From: Pseudomonadota bacterium
GTDB lineage: Bacteria > Pseudomonadota > Alphaproteobacteria > Acetobacterales > Acetobacteraceae
DNA: 64,000 bases
Assembly (NCBI GenBank): GCA_021851785.1
Contig: JAJZBV010000001.1
Coordinates: forward strand, 206,325-270,324
Reading direction: 5' to 3'
Shown here piece by piece: positions 9,705 to 18,134 of this stretch. The notes below the pieces were generated by a model. It did not search any database. It was given only the letters and a program-made list of their open reading frames with translations, and had not been told where the DNA came from. The first letter of the stretch is position 1; every line of letters begins with the position of its first letter. The position numbers and the translations under genes are program-made.

Positions 9705-10633
9705 GCATCGGCCTCACCGGGATCGGCGGCGGCGCGAGCGAGCCCGCGGTCGCCATTCCGCCGATCCGCAAGATCGGCGTCGTCGGCGCCGGGCTGATGG
9801 GCAACGGCATCAGCCATGTCGCCGCCGTCGCCGGCCTCGACGTGGTGATGATGGACGCGAAGTCCGAGGCCCTGACCCGCGCCATGGAGACGATCGCGCG
9901 CAACCTCGACCGCCAGATCAAATCCGGCCAGATCACCGCCGACGACAAAGCCGAGGCGCTCGCGCGCATCAAGACCGCCGGCGATTTTTCCGGCTTCGGC
10001 GATTGCGACCTGGTGATCGAGGCGACCAGCGAGAAGGAGGAGCTGAAACGCTCGGTCTATGCCGCCCTCACCCCCCATCTCCGGCCCGATTGCCTGATCG
10101 CCTCCAACACCTCCTCGATCTCGATCACGAGGCTCGGCGCCAGCACCGATCGGCCGGAAAAATTCATCGGCATGCATTTCATGAACCCGGTGCCGGTGAT
10201 GAAGCTGGTCGAGATCATCCGCGGCATCGCGACCGACGAGCCGACCTTCCGCGCCATCTGCGCCTTGGCCGAAAAACTCGGCAAGACGATCGCGGTGGCC
10301 GAGGATTTCCCGGCCTTCATCGTCAACCGCATCCTGGTGCCGATGATCAACGAGGCGGTCTATGCCCTCTATGAGGGCGTCGCCTCGGTCGCGGCGATCG
10401 ATACCGCCCTCCGCCTCGGCGCCAATCATCGCATGGGGCCGCTGGAATTGGCCGATTTCATCGGGCTCGACACCTGTCTCGCGATCATGCAGGTGCTCTA
10501 CGAGGGGCTCGCGGACAGCAAATACCGCCCTTGCCCGCTCCTGGTGAAATATGTCGAGGCCGGCTGGCTCGGCCGCAAGACCGGGCGCGGCTTTTACGAC
10601 TACACCCAGACCCCGCCGCGCCCGACCCGCTGA
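9701..10633 (+). CDS. 3-hydroxybutyryl-CoA dehydrogenase
   Basis: An NAD(P)-dependent dehydrogenase that interconverts 3-hydroxyacyl-CoA (probably 3-hydroxybutyryl-CoA) and the 3-keto form. The 310 residues include the Rossmann motif [17 protein letters not shown] near residue 27, [12 protein letters not shown] near 130, the catalytic His in [14 protein letters not shown] near 155, and the C-terminal helical domain with [15 protein letters not shown]. The first 20 residues before [10 protein letters not shown] are a short extension, and the start overlaps etfA. Its (S)-specific family differs from PhaB, so it serves beta-oxidation or butyrate-type pathways rather than PHB synthesis directly. 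Confidence 0.92.
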   Translation: MSIGLTGIGGGASEPAVAIPPIRKIGVVGAGLMGNGISHVAAVAGLDVVMMDAKSEALTRAMETIARNLDRQIKSGQITADDKAEALARIKTAGDFSGFGDCDLVIEATSEKEELKRSVYAALTPHLRPDCLIASNTSSISITRLGASTDRPEKFIGMHFMNPVPVMKLVEIIRGIATDEPTFRAICALAEKLGKTIAVAEDFPAFIVNRILVPMINEAVYALYEGVASVAAIDTALRLGANHRMGPLELADFIGLDTCLAIMQVLYEGLADSKYRPCPLLVKYVEAGWLGRKTGRGFYDYTQTPPRPTR

Positions 10634-10773
10634 GTTCGTCCGACGCGCCGCCCGCGACGAAGTTAAAAATCATGTTAATCATCGCGTTAGCGGTTCCGTA
10701 AGAATTTTACAGGCATATCGGGGGAGGAGTTATTCCGTTTCCGCCCCGCGCCGGGCAAGCCAGAGGGTGACGA

Positions 10774-12564
10774 GTGCTCGCCGCGAGCGATGAAGCAGGG
10801 CGTCTGGCAGCGTTACGGCAGCTCAGTCTGCTGGATACGGCACCCAGCGACGAATTCGATCGCATCACCCTGCTCGCCGCGCGCTGCCTGGCCGCGCCGA
10901 TGGCGATGATCACGCTGATCGATCAAGACCGGCAATGGGTGAAATCCCGCCACGGCCTGGATTTGACCGAAACCCCGCGCGCCGCCTCGTTTTGCGACCA
11001 TACCATCCGCGGCGACGAGGGCCTGGTGATCGCCGATGCCAGCGAGGATCCCCGGTTTCGTGGCAATCCGCTGGTCGACGGCGCGCCGCATATCCGCTTT
11101 TACGCCGGCGCGCCGCTGATCACCCGCGACCGCTACGCGATCGGCGCGATCTGCGTGCTCGACCAGAAGCCACGCACGATCACCGCCGCCGAGCGCCACA
11201 CCCTCGAAATCCTCGCCGCCCAAGTGATGGTGCTCATCGAACTCCGCCACTCCTCGGGCCGCCTGCACCCGACCAGCCGGCTTCCGAACGCGATCCAGTT
11301 CGACGAGGATCTCGCCGATCTCACCCGCCGGCAGCGGGGCCAGAGCCGGCTTTTCGTGATGCTCGACATCGCCGATCCGGATCATCTGCCGACCCATATC
11401 AACCTCCTCGGCCCGCGCTGGGAGCGCGATTTGCCGGCGGCGATGATCCGCGGCATCCGCGCCGCGTTCGGGGAAGACTTCCCGATCTATCACCCGCTCT
11501 CGCTCCGTTTCGGCTTTCTGCTCGACCCGTCGGTGACCACCGGCTGGCAGGAAAAGCTCGACCAGATGGCCGCCCATCTCCGCCGGCCGATCAACGAGAC
11601 TTTGCCCGTCGCCCTGTTTCCGAGCATCGGGGTGGTGCCGTTCCGGCTCGGCGATTTCATGGACAAGGCGCTGCTGCAGCGCGGGGTTCTCGCCGCGCAC
11701 GAGGCGCGGGCGGTCGGGCGGGTGCTGACCACGGCGCGCGGCCAAAGTGCCACCGACGACTGGCACGATGCGCATATGCTGCTCGGCGAACTCCGCCGCG
11801 CCCTCGATGTGCCCGGCCAGTTGACGCTCGCCTTTCAGCCGCGCCTCGATTTCCGGAGCGGCGCCTGCCGCGCGGTCGAGGCGCTGATCCGCTGGAACCA
11901 CCCGACGCTCGGCCCGGTCTCGCCCGGCGAATTCATCCCGCTCGTCGAAAACACCGCGCTGATGACCGACCTCACCTACTGGGTCATGGACGCCGCCATG
12001 CGCCAGATCGCCGAGTTTCACGAACAAGGGCTGTCGCTTCGCGTGTCGATCAATGTCTCGGCCGGGGATTTGCAGAACAGCGACATCGTCGGCCGCATCA
12101 CCGCGCTGCTCCGCCGCTACCGCCTGCCCGCCGATGCGATCGAACTCGAATTCACCGAAAGCAGCCTGCTTCCCAACCGCACCGTCGTGCACCAGCAATT
12201 GCGCGCGATCCGTGATCTCGGCGTCGAGATCGCGATCGATGATTTCGGCACCGGCTACAGCAATCTCGCCTATCTCAAATCCATGCCGGCCACCGTGGTC
12301 AAGCTCGATCAATCCTTCATCCGCGTCCTCGCGACCAGCGCGCGCGATCGCGCGATCGTCAAGGCGGCCATCCTGATGGCCCATGAACTCGGCTACCGCG
12401 TCGTCGCCGAGGGGGTGGAAACGGCGGAAATCTGCGCCATGGTCGCCGGCTGGAGCTGTGACGAGGGCCAGGGCTACCACATCGGCCGGCCGATGGACGC
12501 GGAAACCCTGGCGCTCTGGCTCGCCGATCGGGAACTGCCGCCGGTCGCGGTGTCGCTGCCGTGA
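10774..12564 (+). CDS. GAF - degenerate GGDEF - EAL cyclic-di-GMP phosphodiesterase
   Basis: A soluble 596-residue signalling protein. Residues about 20-160 form a GAF domain (FDRITLLAARCLAAPMAMITLID; FYAGAPLITRDRYAIGAICVLD). Residues about 170-320 look like a worn GGDEF-type domain lacking the GGDEF signature (LSLRFGFLLDP at that place). Residues about 335-590 form an EAL domain with intact motifs: EALIRWNHP, the Asp pair in DDFGTGYSNLAYL, KLDQSFI and EGVETAE. It should therefore hydrolyse c-di-GMP, with the GAF domain sensing a ligand. The start is a GTG. An AT-rich stretch (10660-10710) upstream may hold its promoter. Confidence 0.9.
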   Translation: MLAASDEAGRLAALRQLSLLDTAPSDEFDRITLLAARCLAAPMAMITLIDQDRQWVKSRHGLDLTETPRAASFCDHTIRGDEGLVIADASEDPRFRGNPLVDGAPHIRFYAGAPLITRDRYAIGAICVLDQKPRTITAAERHTLEILAAQVMVLIELRHSSGRLHPTSRLPNAIQFDEDLADLTRRQRGQSRLFVMLDIADPDHLPTHINLLGPRWERDLPAAMIRGIRAAFGEDFPIYHPLSLRFGFLLDPSVTTGWQEKLDQMAAHLRRPINETLPVALFPSIGVVPFRLGDFMDKALLQRGVLAAHEARAVGRVLTTARGQSATDDWHDAHMLLGELRRALDVPGQLTLAFQPRLDFRSGACRAVEALIRWNHPTLGPVSPGEFIPLVENTALMTDLTYWVMDAAMRQIAEFHEQGLSLRVSINVSAGDLQNSDIVGRITALLRRYRLPADAIELEFTESSLLPNRTVVHQQLRAIRDLGVEIAIDDFGTGYSNLAYLKSMPATVVKLDQSFIRVLATSARDRAIVKAAILMAHELGYRVVAEGVETAEICAMVAGWSCDEGQGYHIGRPMDAETLALWLADRELPPVAVSLP

Positions 12565-12652
12565 TCCCGCCGCGGCCGCCCCAGGCGACACATGGCGGAA
12601 TAGCAGCCATGCGATCAGCGCAATGGCATATCATCACCCCTGTGCGAGACTA

Positions 12653-12667
12653 TGCTGCAATGCAGCA
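12653..12667. promoter_or_regulatory. Putative PhaR operator upstream of the PHB-depolymerase-family esterase
   Basis: A perfect palindrome, TGCTGCA-A-TGCAGCA, contains CTGCAATGCAG. This fits the CTGC-N3-GCAG site reported for PhaR in Rhodobacter/Paracoccus. It is followed by AA, giving a GCAGCAAA tail that is also found, on the opposite strand, at the phasin promoter in this window. It lies 49 nt before the esterase ATG and overlaps a TATGCT that could be a -10 box. Confidence 0.65.
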
Positions 12668-12715
12668 AACCCCGCCCCATATGACGAAAGCCACCCCCAA
12701 GGAAAGGCGGGTCAT

Positions 12716-13726
12716 ATGTTTTCGCCATCGTTTTCGCAGCCTGTCTCCCCGCCACGCCTTGCGCTCGCGCGCCTTCGCCGTGGCGTGTGGCGGCGCTGGC
12801 GGACCGGGGTCGGGCGTTTCCTGATGCCCTGGGACGGACCGGCCGAGAGCGGATGGCTCGACGTCGCGGAATTCGGCTCCAACCCCGGGCGCCTTGCGAT
12901 GCGCGTCTTTCGCCCGGCATCGGCGATGCTGCCCGGCGCGCCATTGGTGATGGTGCTGCATGGCTGCGGCCAGGGGGCGGGGGAGTTCGCCGCGAGCGGC
13001 GGCTGGATCGAGGCCGCGACCCGGCATGGCTGGGTGCTGCTGTTGCCCGAACAGGCCATCACCAACAACCATGCGCGCTGTTTCTCCTGGTATAATCATG
13101 GCGATACCCATCGCGGCCGGGGCGAGGTGCTGTCGCTCCGGCAAATGATCCAGGTCGCGCTGCGGCGCTTTCGCTGCGACCCGGAGCGGGTCTTCGTCGC
13201 CGGGCTTTCGGCCGGGGGCGCGATGGCGGCGGCGCTGCTGGCCGCCTATCCCGAGACCTTCGCCGCCGGCGCGGTCATCGCCGGGCTTCCGGTCGGCTGC
13301 GCGAGCAATGCCGGCGAGGCATTCCTGCGCATGCATGACGCCGGGCCGACGAAGATGACGCCGGCGAGCTGGGCGACGCTGATCACCACCCAACTCGGCC
13401 ATAAGGGGCGCTGGCCGCGGCTTTCCATCTGGCATGGCGAGGCCGATCGGGTGGTCGATCCCGGCAATGGCGAGAATCTCGTCCGGCAATGGACGGCGCT
13501 GCACGGGCTCGATGTCGCGGCGGCGGCGGAAGACCAGGTCTCTCCCGGGGTCACCCGCCGGACCTGGGGGAATGACGCGGCGCCGATGGTGGAAGCCTGG
13601 TCGATCGCCGGCCTCGATCACGGGTTCCCGGTCGGCGAAGACGCGGCGCGCCGCCGCCCGGCCTCGCAATGGGTGCTCGGCGCCGAGGTCGATGCGACGG
13701 ACGCGATCGCCCGCTTCTGGCACTGA
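12716..13726 (+). CDS. PHB depolymerase-family extracellular-type esterase (alpha/beta hydrolase)
   Basis: A 336-residue alpha/beta hydrolase of the esterase_PHB family (PHB depolymerase or feruloyl-esterase-like). Visible motifs are the oxyanion-region LHGCGQGAGEFA near residue 80, the nucleophile elbow GLSAGGAMAAALL near 165, and a late DHGFPV near 305 that carries the catalytic His. The ORF track starts 333 bp upstream inside the EAL gene; I chose the ATG at 12716 because of GGAAAGGCGGG just upstream. No classical signal peptide is evident: the N terminus is basic (RLALARLRRGVWRRWR). The palindrome upstream links it to PHB control. Confidence 0.85.
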   Translation: MFSPSFSQPVSPPRLALARLRRGVWRRWRTGVGRFLMPWDGPAESGWLDVAEFGSNPGRLAMRVFRPASAMLPGAPLVMVLHGCGQGAGEFAASGGWIEAATRHGWVLLLPEQAITNNHARCFSWYNHGDTHRGRGEVLSLRQMIQVALRRFRCDPERVFVAGLSAGGAMAAALLAAYPETFAAGAVIAGLPVGCASNAGEAFLRMHDAGPTKMTPASWATLITTQLGHKGRWPRLSIWHGEADRVVDPGNGENLVRQWTALHGLDVAAAAEDQVSPGVTRRTWGNDAAPMVEAWSIAGLDHGFPVGEDAARRRPASQWVLGAEVDATDAIARFWH

Positions 13727-13744
13727 CGGATTTCGGCCGCCGGC

Positions 13745-13936
13745 TCAGTCCGCCGTTGCGGAGGGGGATGGCGCCCTCGGGTCTTGCCGGGCGCGGCTTT
13801 GCGCCTTGCGCTTGCCGAGATTGGCGCGCAGGGCCTCGGCTTCCTTGGCCAGCCGCGCCGCCCGCGCGGCCTCCGCCTCCGCCCCCTGACACGGCGGTTT
13901 GCGGTCTTTTGCGGCGCGCGGGGCGGATGGCGGCAT
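13745..13936 (-). CDS. Small basic conserved hypothetical protein
   Basis: A 63-residue Ala/Arg/Lys-rich protein (AARAARLAKEAEALRANLGKRKAQSRAR) that resembles small helical proteins common in alphaproteobacteria ending in RANLxxRKAQxRAR. No function is known. It lies between the esterase gene and a MITE-like element whose left edge is 4 nt from its ATG. The element supplies the whole upstream region, and no ribosome binding site is visible, so expression may be impaired. Confidence 0.55.
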   Translation of the reverse strand: MPPSAPRAAKDRKPPCQGAEAEAARAARLAKEAEALRANLGKRKAQSRARQDPRAPSPSATAD

Positions 13937-13940
13937 GGAC

Positions 13941-14156
13941 TTAGGGCTTGTTGAGAAATAAATGCGTCATTTTCACGATCTCCGGAAAACGCGGGGCAGA
14001 GTCATCCTTTAGGCCGGGGGGTTCACCCCTGGACCCGCGCAAAGGCGGAGCCTTTGCAATCCTTTCCGGGATGCGGGTCTGGGGCCGCTGGCCCCAGCTT
14101 GTCCAGGGCAGCGCCCTGGCGTTGGCTTGATGCGATACAGTCTCCACAAGCCCTTA
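13941..14156. mobile_element. MITE-like non-coding element (IS5-family-type ends, TTA target duplication)
   Basis: A 210-bp segment bounded by inverted ends GGGCTTGTTGAGA (13944-13956) and TCTCCACAAGCCC (14141-14153), 12 of 13 matching; similarity extends to about 26 bp. TTA stands directly outside both ends (13941-13943 and 14154-14156), like the 3-bp TNA duplication of IS1031-type IS5-family elements. Inside is no transposase but three GC palindromes: CAAAGGC/GCCTTTG, TGGGGCC/GGCCCCA and CCAGGGC/GCCCTGG. The last is shared with the family B repeats near dnaA. The IS family label is an inference from ends and duplication length. Confidence 0.7.
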
Positions 14157-14216
14157 GACAACTCGCTCGCGGCGGCGCCGTCAATATCGCCGCCGCGCCG
14201 GCCCGCGGCGACAACA

Positions 14217-14252
14217 GAAAAGCCCGGGATCCGCAAAGATCCCAGGCTTTTC
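14217..14252 (-). terminator. Intrinsic terminator of the phasin gene
   Basis: A 15-bp stem with one mismatch (GAAAAGCCCGGGATC / GATCCCAGGCTTTTC) and a 6-nt loop lies 71 nt after the phasin stop on the minus strand. The 3' arm ends in CTTTTC, giving a short T-run in the transcript direction. Confidence 0.75.
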
Positions 14253-14323
14253 ATCGCCGCCTTTTCCCGCTCGCCTGGAACGCCGGGAAGGAGAGCGTTC
14301 CGCGGGAGCGGTGGGGAGGATGA

Positions 14324-14842
14324 TCAGGCGGTTTTGGTGAATTTGTCAGCCGCCAGCGTCACGCGGGCGAGCAGCGGCGCCGTCGCCTGCTCGGCGAGCT
14401 TGAAGGAGGCATCGGTGAAGCGGCCGGCTTCGGCGACCGTCTTCTCGAAGCTGGTGCGGGCGAGGTTGGATTGAAGATCGACGGCATCCTTAAGCGACTT
14501 GACGCCGCTCAGCGCCTTGAACAGCCCGACCGTCTCCTCGAACTGCGCCTGCGCCGAGGCCGCGAACTGCTTCGAGAGATCCTGCACGCCGGCCGCCCAG
14601 ATCTGGCTCGACTTCACCAGCGCCTCGACATTGCCCTGACCGAAGGTCACGAAATCTTCGGTCGCCTTGATTGCCTTGTCCATCTGTTCCTTCATGGGAA
14701 ACTCCATCACCGTTGTTTTTCCCTGCTTCGTCGGAGCAGCCGGGATCACTGCTTGCGTCGGCGCGGCGGCAACAGGCTCACCATGAGCCCCGCTCGCCGC
14801 GTCTCTCGCGGCCGATGCGACCGCGACTGCCTTGGGTTTCAT
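14324..14842 (-). CDS. phaP: Phasin (PHB granule-associated protein)
   Basis: A 172-residue amphipathic helical protein that coats poly-3-hydroxybutyrate granules. The phasin domain runs from about residue 50 (MKEQMDKAIKATEDFVTFGQGNVEALVKSSQIWAAGVQDLSKQ) to the end and lacks cysteine, as usual. An Ala/Pro-rich linker (GEPVAAAPTQAVIPAAPT) precedes it. The ORF track hides it inside a 740-residue ORF. I place the start at the ATG encoding MKPKAVAV, with GGAG about 15 nt upstream; a second ATG (MEFPMKEQ) could also serve. A strong promoter with a PhaR-type palindrome lies upstream and an intrinsic terminator downstream. Confidence 0.9.
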   Translation of the reverse strand: MKPKAVAVASAARDAASGAHGEPVAAAPTQAVIPAAPTKQGKTTVMEFPMKEQMDKAIKATEDFVTFGQGNVEALVKSSQIWAAGVQDLSKQFAASAQAQFEETVGLFKALSGVKSLKDAVDLQSNLARTSFEKTVAEAGRFTDASFKLAEQATAPLLARVTLAADKFTKTA

Positions 14843-14972
14843 CGCCACGTTGCATCTCCATTGACGTCTGCGGCAGGCGAGCGGGCCCGGAGCCATCCTC
14901 GGGAAACCGGTTCGCCTTGGCTGCGCCCTCGCAAGCCTGTTTCGCTGGCGCGGACCTGCCGGCGACCCGGCT

Positions 14973-15023
14973 TTGCTGCACTGCAACAAAGCGGATATAA
15001 ATCGGCCGATAGCCGCGGTCAAG
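14973..15023 (-). promoter_or_regulatory. Phasin promoter with overlapping PhaR-type operator
   Basis: Read on the minus strand: TTGACC (15018-15023), a 17-nt spacer, TATATC (14995-15000). Directly downstream, covering the expected +1, is the near-palindrome 14973-14991 (plus strand TTTGCTGCACTGCAACAAA). Its minus-strand core TTGCAGTGCAGCAAA matches 13 of 15 positions of the esterase site. A repressor bound here would block initiation, the arrangement known for PhaR-controlled phasins. Confidence 0.75.
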
Positions 15024-15121
15024 TGAATTTTGTGCGCCGCAATAAAAAGTGAGCCGCCGCGCGATTTCACGACGTTTTCCGCAAGACCTGAAAATCGTTC
15101 CTTAACTCCTTCAAATGCAGA

Positions 15122-16381
15122 ATGAATCCTGAGGTTTCCGCCTGGACAGGAAAGCGTTCCGGCCGCTACATTCGCGGTGGCATGACAATAGGGAAGACGG
15201 GGATGGCGTTTTTGGTGGGTATGTCGGCCGGGGAGGGTCGCGATCGCGAAAGACGCGGCGTTGAGGCGCCGCGCGTCGCCGCCCTGTTCATGCTTTTGGC
15301 GCTGGTGCTGCTTCCCTTCGCCGCCCGCGCCCAGATCGGCTCCGACCGCTACAGCGCGATGGTGATCGACGCGGCTTCCGGCCATGTGCTCTACGCCGCC
15401 AATCCCGATGCCGCGCGCTATCCGGCGAGCCTCACCAAGATCATGACCCTCTATCTCACCTTCGAGGCGCTTCGCGACCGGCGGATCACGCTTCAGGACC
15501 GGGTGCCGGTCTCGGCCCATGCCGCGTCGCAGGAGCCGTCCAAACTCGATCTCCGCCCCGGAACCCGCCTCACCGTCGAACAGGCGATCCTCGCCCTGGT
15601 CACCAAATCCGCCAATGACGCCGCCGCCGCCCTCGGCGAGACGCTCGGCGGCTCGGAGGCGCGTTTCGCCCAGATGATGACGCTCCGCGCCCGCGCCCTC
15701 GGCATGTCGCATACCACCTTCCGCAACGCCTCCGGCCTTCCCGATCCCGAGCAGGTCACCACCGCCCGCGACCTCGCCATCCTCGCCCGCCACATCATTC
15801 AGGACTACCCCGATCAGTACCGGTATTTCAGCGTCCCCGGCTTCGTCTTTCATGGCCGCATGATCCCCAATCACGACCATATGCTCACCAGCTATGAAGG
15901 GGCGGACGGGCTCAAGACCGGCTATACCGAGGCCGCCGGGCATAATCTCGTCACCAGCGCGGTGCGTGGCGACGCCAGGCTGATCGGCGTGGTGCTCGGC
16001 GCCGGCTCCAATCCGGAGCGCGATCAGCACATGGCGGCGATTCTCGATCAAGGCTTTACCAGCCTCGGCGTGCCGGGGAGCGGGGCCCTGTTCGCCCGCG
16101 CCGATGGCACGAAAGCCGGAGGCACGAAATGGGGCCTGATCACGACCGCCCATGCCGCGACGCTGCCGCCGGCGCTCCGCCGCCCGGGTGGCGCCCCGCC
16201 GACCCGGCTCGCGGCCGCCTCGCGCTGGCACAAGAAGCACGCCCGCCTCGTGCATGCCGCGTCGGCCCATCTCTCGCCGCACCACAAACCCGCGTCCCAC
16301 GCGACGAGCCATGCCGGGACGTCTCCGCCGGGCCATGCCCGCGCCCAGAAGCCGCTGCCGCTGCCGCCGACGCTCACCTGA
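15122..16381 (+). CDS. D-alanyl-D-alanine carboxypeptidase (penicillin-binding protein, DacC/DacF-like)
   Basis: A periplasmic serine peptidase that trims the terminal D-Ala from peptidoglycan stem peptides. All three active-site motifs are present: SLTK (SxxK), SAN in TKSANDAAAALGE (SxN), and KTG in DGLKTGYTEAAGHN. A signal peptide ends at LLPFAARAQ. The exact start is uncertain: four in-frame ATGs lie ahead of the signal peptide, and GGGAAGACGGGG before MAFLVG favours a start near 15203. The C-terminal 80 residues are His/Ala/Pro-rich (HKKHARLVHAASAHLSPHHK) rather than the usual PBP5 C-domain, an oddity that may bind metal or the cell wall. Confidence 0.9.
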   Translation: MNPEVSAWTGKRSGRYIRGGMTIGKTGMAFLVGMSAGEGRDRERRGVEAPRVAALFMLLALVLLPFAARAQIGSDRYSAMVIDAASGHVLYAANPDAARYPASLTKIMTLYLTFEALRDRRITLQDRVPVSAHAASQEPSKLDLRPGTRLTVEQAILALVTKSANDAAAALGETLGGSEARFAQMMTLRARALGMSHTTFRNASGLPDPEQVTTARDLAILARHIIQDYPDQYRYFSVPGFVFHGRMIPNHDHMLTSYEGADGLKTGYTEAAGHNLVTSAVRGDARLIGVVLGAGSNPERDQHMAAILDQGFTSLGVPGSGALFARADGTKAGGTKWGLITTAHAATLPPALRRPGGAPPTRLAAASRWHKKHARLVHAASAHLSPHHKPASHATSHAGTSPPGHARAQKPLPLPPTLT

Positions 16382-16514
16382 CCCGGCGCGGCGCCACCCC
16401 GACGTTTTTTTACCGCGCGTAAACCCTTGCGCCGTCCCGCCGGGTTGCGCATCTTTCCTGGTGGAGCGGATGGCGCGGTGTGATCGTGTCAGGCGAGGAG
16501 AGGGGTGAGAAACT

Positions 16515-17324
16515 ATGGACGGCGGAGCCGATGCCCGGCGCATCACCCTGTATCAGGAGGCCGATTTCGCCGGCCTGCGCGCGGCTGGGCGGCTTGCCGC
16601 CGAAACCCTCGACATGATCACCCCGCATGTCCGCCCGGGGATCAGCACCGGCGAACTCGACACAATCTGCCATGAATTCATCCTCGCCCATGGCGCGGTG
16701 CCGGCGCCGCTCAATTACCGCGGCTTTCCGAAGTCGATCTGCACCTCGATCAACCACGTCGTCTGCCACGGCATTCCCGGCGAGCGCCGCCTCGACGAGG
16801 GTGACATCGTCAATATCGATGTCACCGTCATCCTCGACGGGTGGCATGGCGATACCAGCCGCATGTATGTCGCAGGCGAGCCCTCGACCCGCGCCCGGAT
16901 GCTGATCGATGCCACCCACGAGGCGCTGCGGCACGGCATCGCGGCGGTCAAGCCCGGGGCGACGCTCGGCGATGTCGGCTTTGCCATCCAAAGCTTCGTC
17001 GAGGGCAAGCGTTTCAGCGTGGTGCGCGATTTCTGTGGTCACGGCATCGGCCGGCGTTTCCACGAGCCGCCCAATATCCTCCATTTCGGCCGCCGCGGCG
17101 AGGGGATCACGCTTCGCCCCGGCATGGTGTTCACCATCGAGCCGATGGTCAATGCCGGCCGCCCGGAAGTGAAAATCCTCGATGACGGCTGGACCGCCGT
17201 CACCCGCGATCGCAGCTTGTCCGCGCAGTTCGAGCACATGCTCGGCGTCACCGAGGGAGGGTGCGAGATTTTTACCCTGTCCCCCGCCGGTTACGAGAAA
17301 CCGCCTTACGCCCTCCCCGGCTGA
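16515..17324 (+). CDS. map: Type I methionine aminopeptidase
   Basis: This removes the initiator methionine from nascent proteins. The 269 residues contain the metal ligands in order: Asp in NIDVTVILDGWHGD (with the second Asp in GDTSRMY), His in CGHGIGRRFHEPP, Glu in FTIEPMV and Glu in QFEHMLGV; the substrate His is in NHVVCHGIPG. An N-terminal extension of about 12 residues precedes the conserved core. The radC gene begins 8 nt later, the map-radC pairing common in this group. Confidence 0.95.
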   Translation: MDGGADARRITLYQEADFAGLRAAGRLAAETLDMITPHVRPGISTGELDTICHEFILAHGAVPAPLNYRGFPKSICTSINHVVCHGIPGERRLDEGDIVNIDVTVILDGWHGDTSRMYVAGEPSTRARMLIDATHEALRHGIAAVKPGATLGDVGFAIQSFVEGKRFSVVRDFCGHGIGRRFHEPPNILHFGRRGEGITLRPGMVFTIEPMVNAGRPEVKILDDGWTAVTRDRSLSAQFEHMLGVTEGGCEIFTLSPAGYEKPPYALPG

Positions 17325-17332
17325 GCGGCCGC

Positions 17333-18058
17333 TTGCCCGCGCTCCCGCCTCCCGATCTGTTCCAAGGCGCGCCGCCGCCGCCCAAGCCTGCTGGCGCCGA
17401 GGGGCATCGGGCGCGGATGCGCGCGCGTCTCCTCGCCGCCGGGCCGGAAGCGCTCGCCGATCACGAATTGCTGGAAATGGTGCTGTTCACCGCCCTGCCC
17501 CGGCGCGACACCAAGGCGATCGCCAAGGCCCTGCTGGCGCGTTTCGGAAGCTTCGCCGGCGCCATCGCCGCCCCCCTCCCCGATCTCCGCGCGATCGAGG
17601 GCCTCGGCGAGGCCGGCGCCGCGGCGCTGAAAACCGTCCAGGCGGCGGCGCTTCGCCTCGCCCGCACCGAGATTTTGGATCGCCCGCTGCTCGATAACTG
17701 GGAGCGGCTGATCGGCTATCTCAACGCCGCGCTCGCGCGCGAGCGGGTGGAGCAGTTCCGGGTGCTGTTCCTCGATGCCCGCAACCATCTGCTCGCCGAC
17801 GAGGTGCAGGCGCGCGGCACCGTCAACCACACCCCGGTCTATCCCCGCGAAGTGGTGAAGCGGGCGCTGGAACTGCACGCCGCGGCGATCATCCTGGTCC
17901 ACAACCACCCGAGCGGCGATCCGACGCCGTCGCGCGAGGACATCACGATGACCGCGGAGACCCGCAAGGCCGCCGACGCGCTCGCGATCGTGCTGCACGA
18001 CCATATCATCATCGGCAATGGCCGCTGGACCAGCTTGCGCGAAAAGAAGCTATTGTAA
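17333..18058 (+). CDS. radC: RadC-family JAB/MPN domain protein
   Basis: A 241-residue protein with an N-terminal UPF0758/helix-hairpin-helix-like part (DHELLEMVLFTALPRRDTKAIAKALL) and a C-terminal JAMM metalloprotease-like domain. The metal motif is intact: VHNHPSGDPTPSREDI. The function of RadC is unsettled; it is not required for DNA repair in E. coli. The ORF track begins inside map; I chose the TTG at 17333, preceded by GAGCGG, giving MPALPPPDLFQG. A family A element begins 7 nt after the stop. Confidence 0.9.
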   Translation: MPALPPPDLFQGAPPPPKPAGAEGHRARMRARLLAAGPEALADHELLEMVLFTALPRRDTKAIAKALLARFGSFAGAIAAPLPDLRAIEGLGEAGAAALKTVQAAALRLARTEILDRPLLDNWERLIGYLNAALARERVEQFRVLFLDARNHLLADEVQARGTVNHTPVYPREVVKRALELHAAAIILVHNHPSGDPTPSREDITMTAETRKAADALAIVLHDHIIIGNGRWTSLREKKLL

Positions 18059-18065
18059 CGAGATT

Positions 18066-18104
18066 CTTCTTTTTCTGAAGAAAAAGAAGCAAAAAGACTT
18101 TTGT
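18066..18104 (+). repeat. Dispersed palindromic element, family A, copy 2 (A2 subtype)
   Basis: The A2 hairpin (CTTCTTTTTCTG / AAGAAAAAGAAG, 18066-18089) is followed by CAAAAAGACTTTTGTC, the tail also seen in other copies. It starts 7 nt after the radC stop and separates radC from a convergent gene. The GC palindrome seen in most other copies is not clearly present here. Confidence 0.8.
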
Positions 18105-18134
18105 CTCGTTTGCTCGGAGCGGGCCGTTTATGTC

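Noticed and set aside
14324-16546. A 740-residue frame ending in the phasin
   Set aside because: Only the last 172 residues are phasin; the rest is antisense to the carboxypeptidase gene and crosses the phasin promoter and operator.
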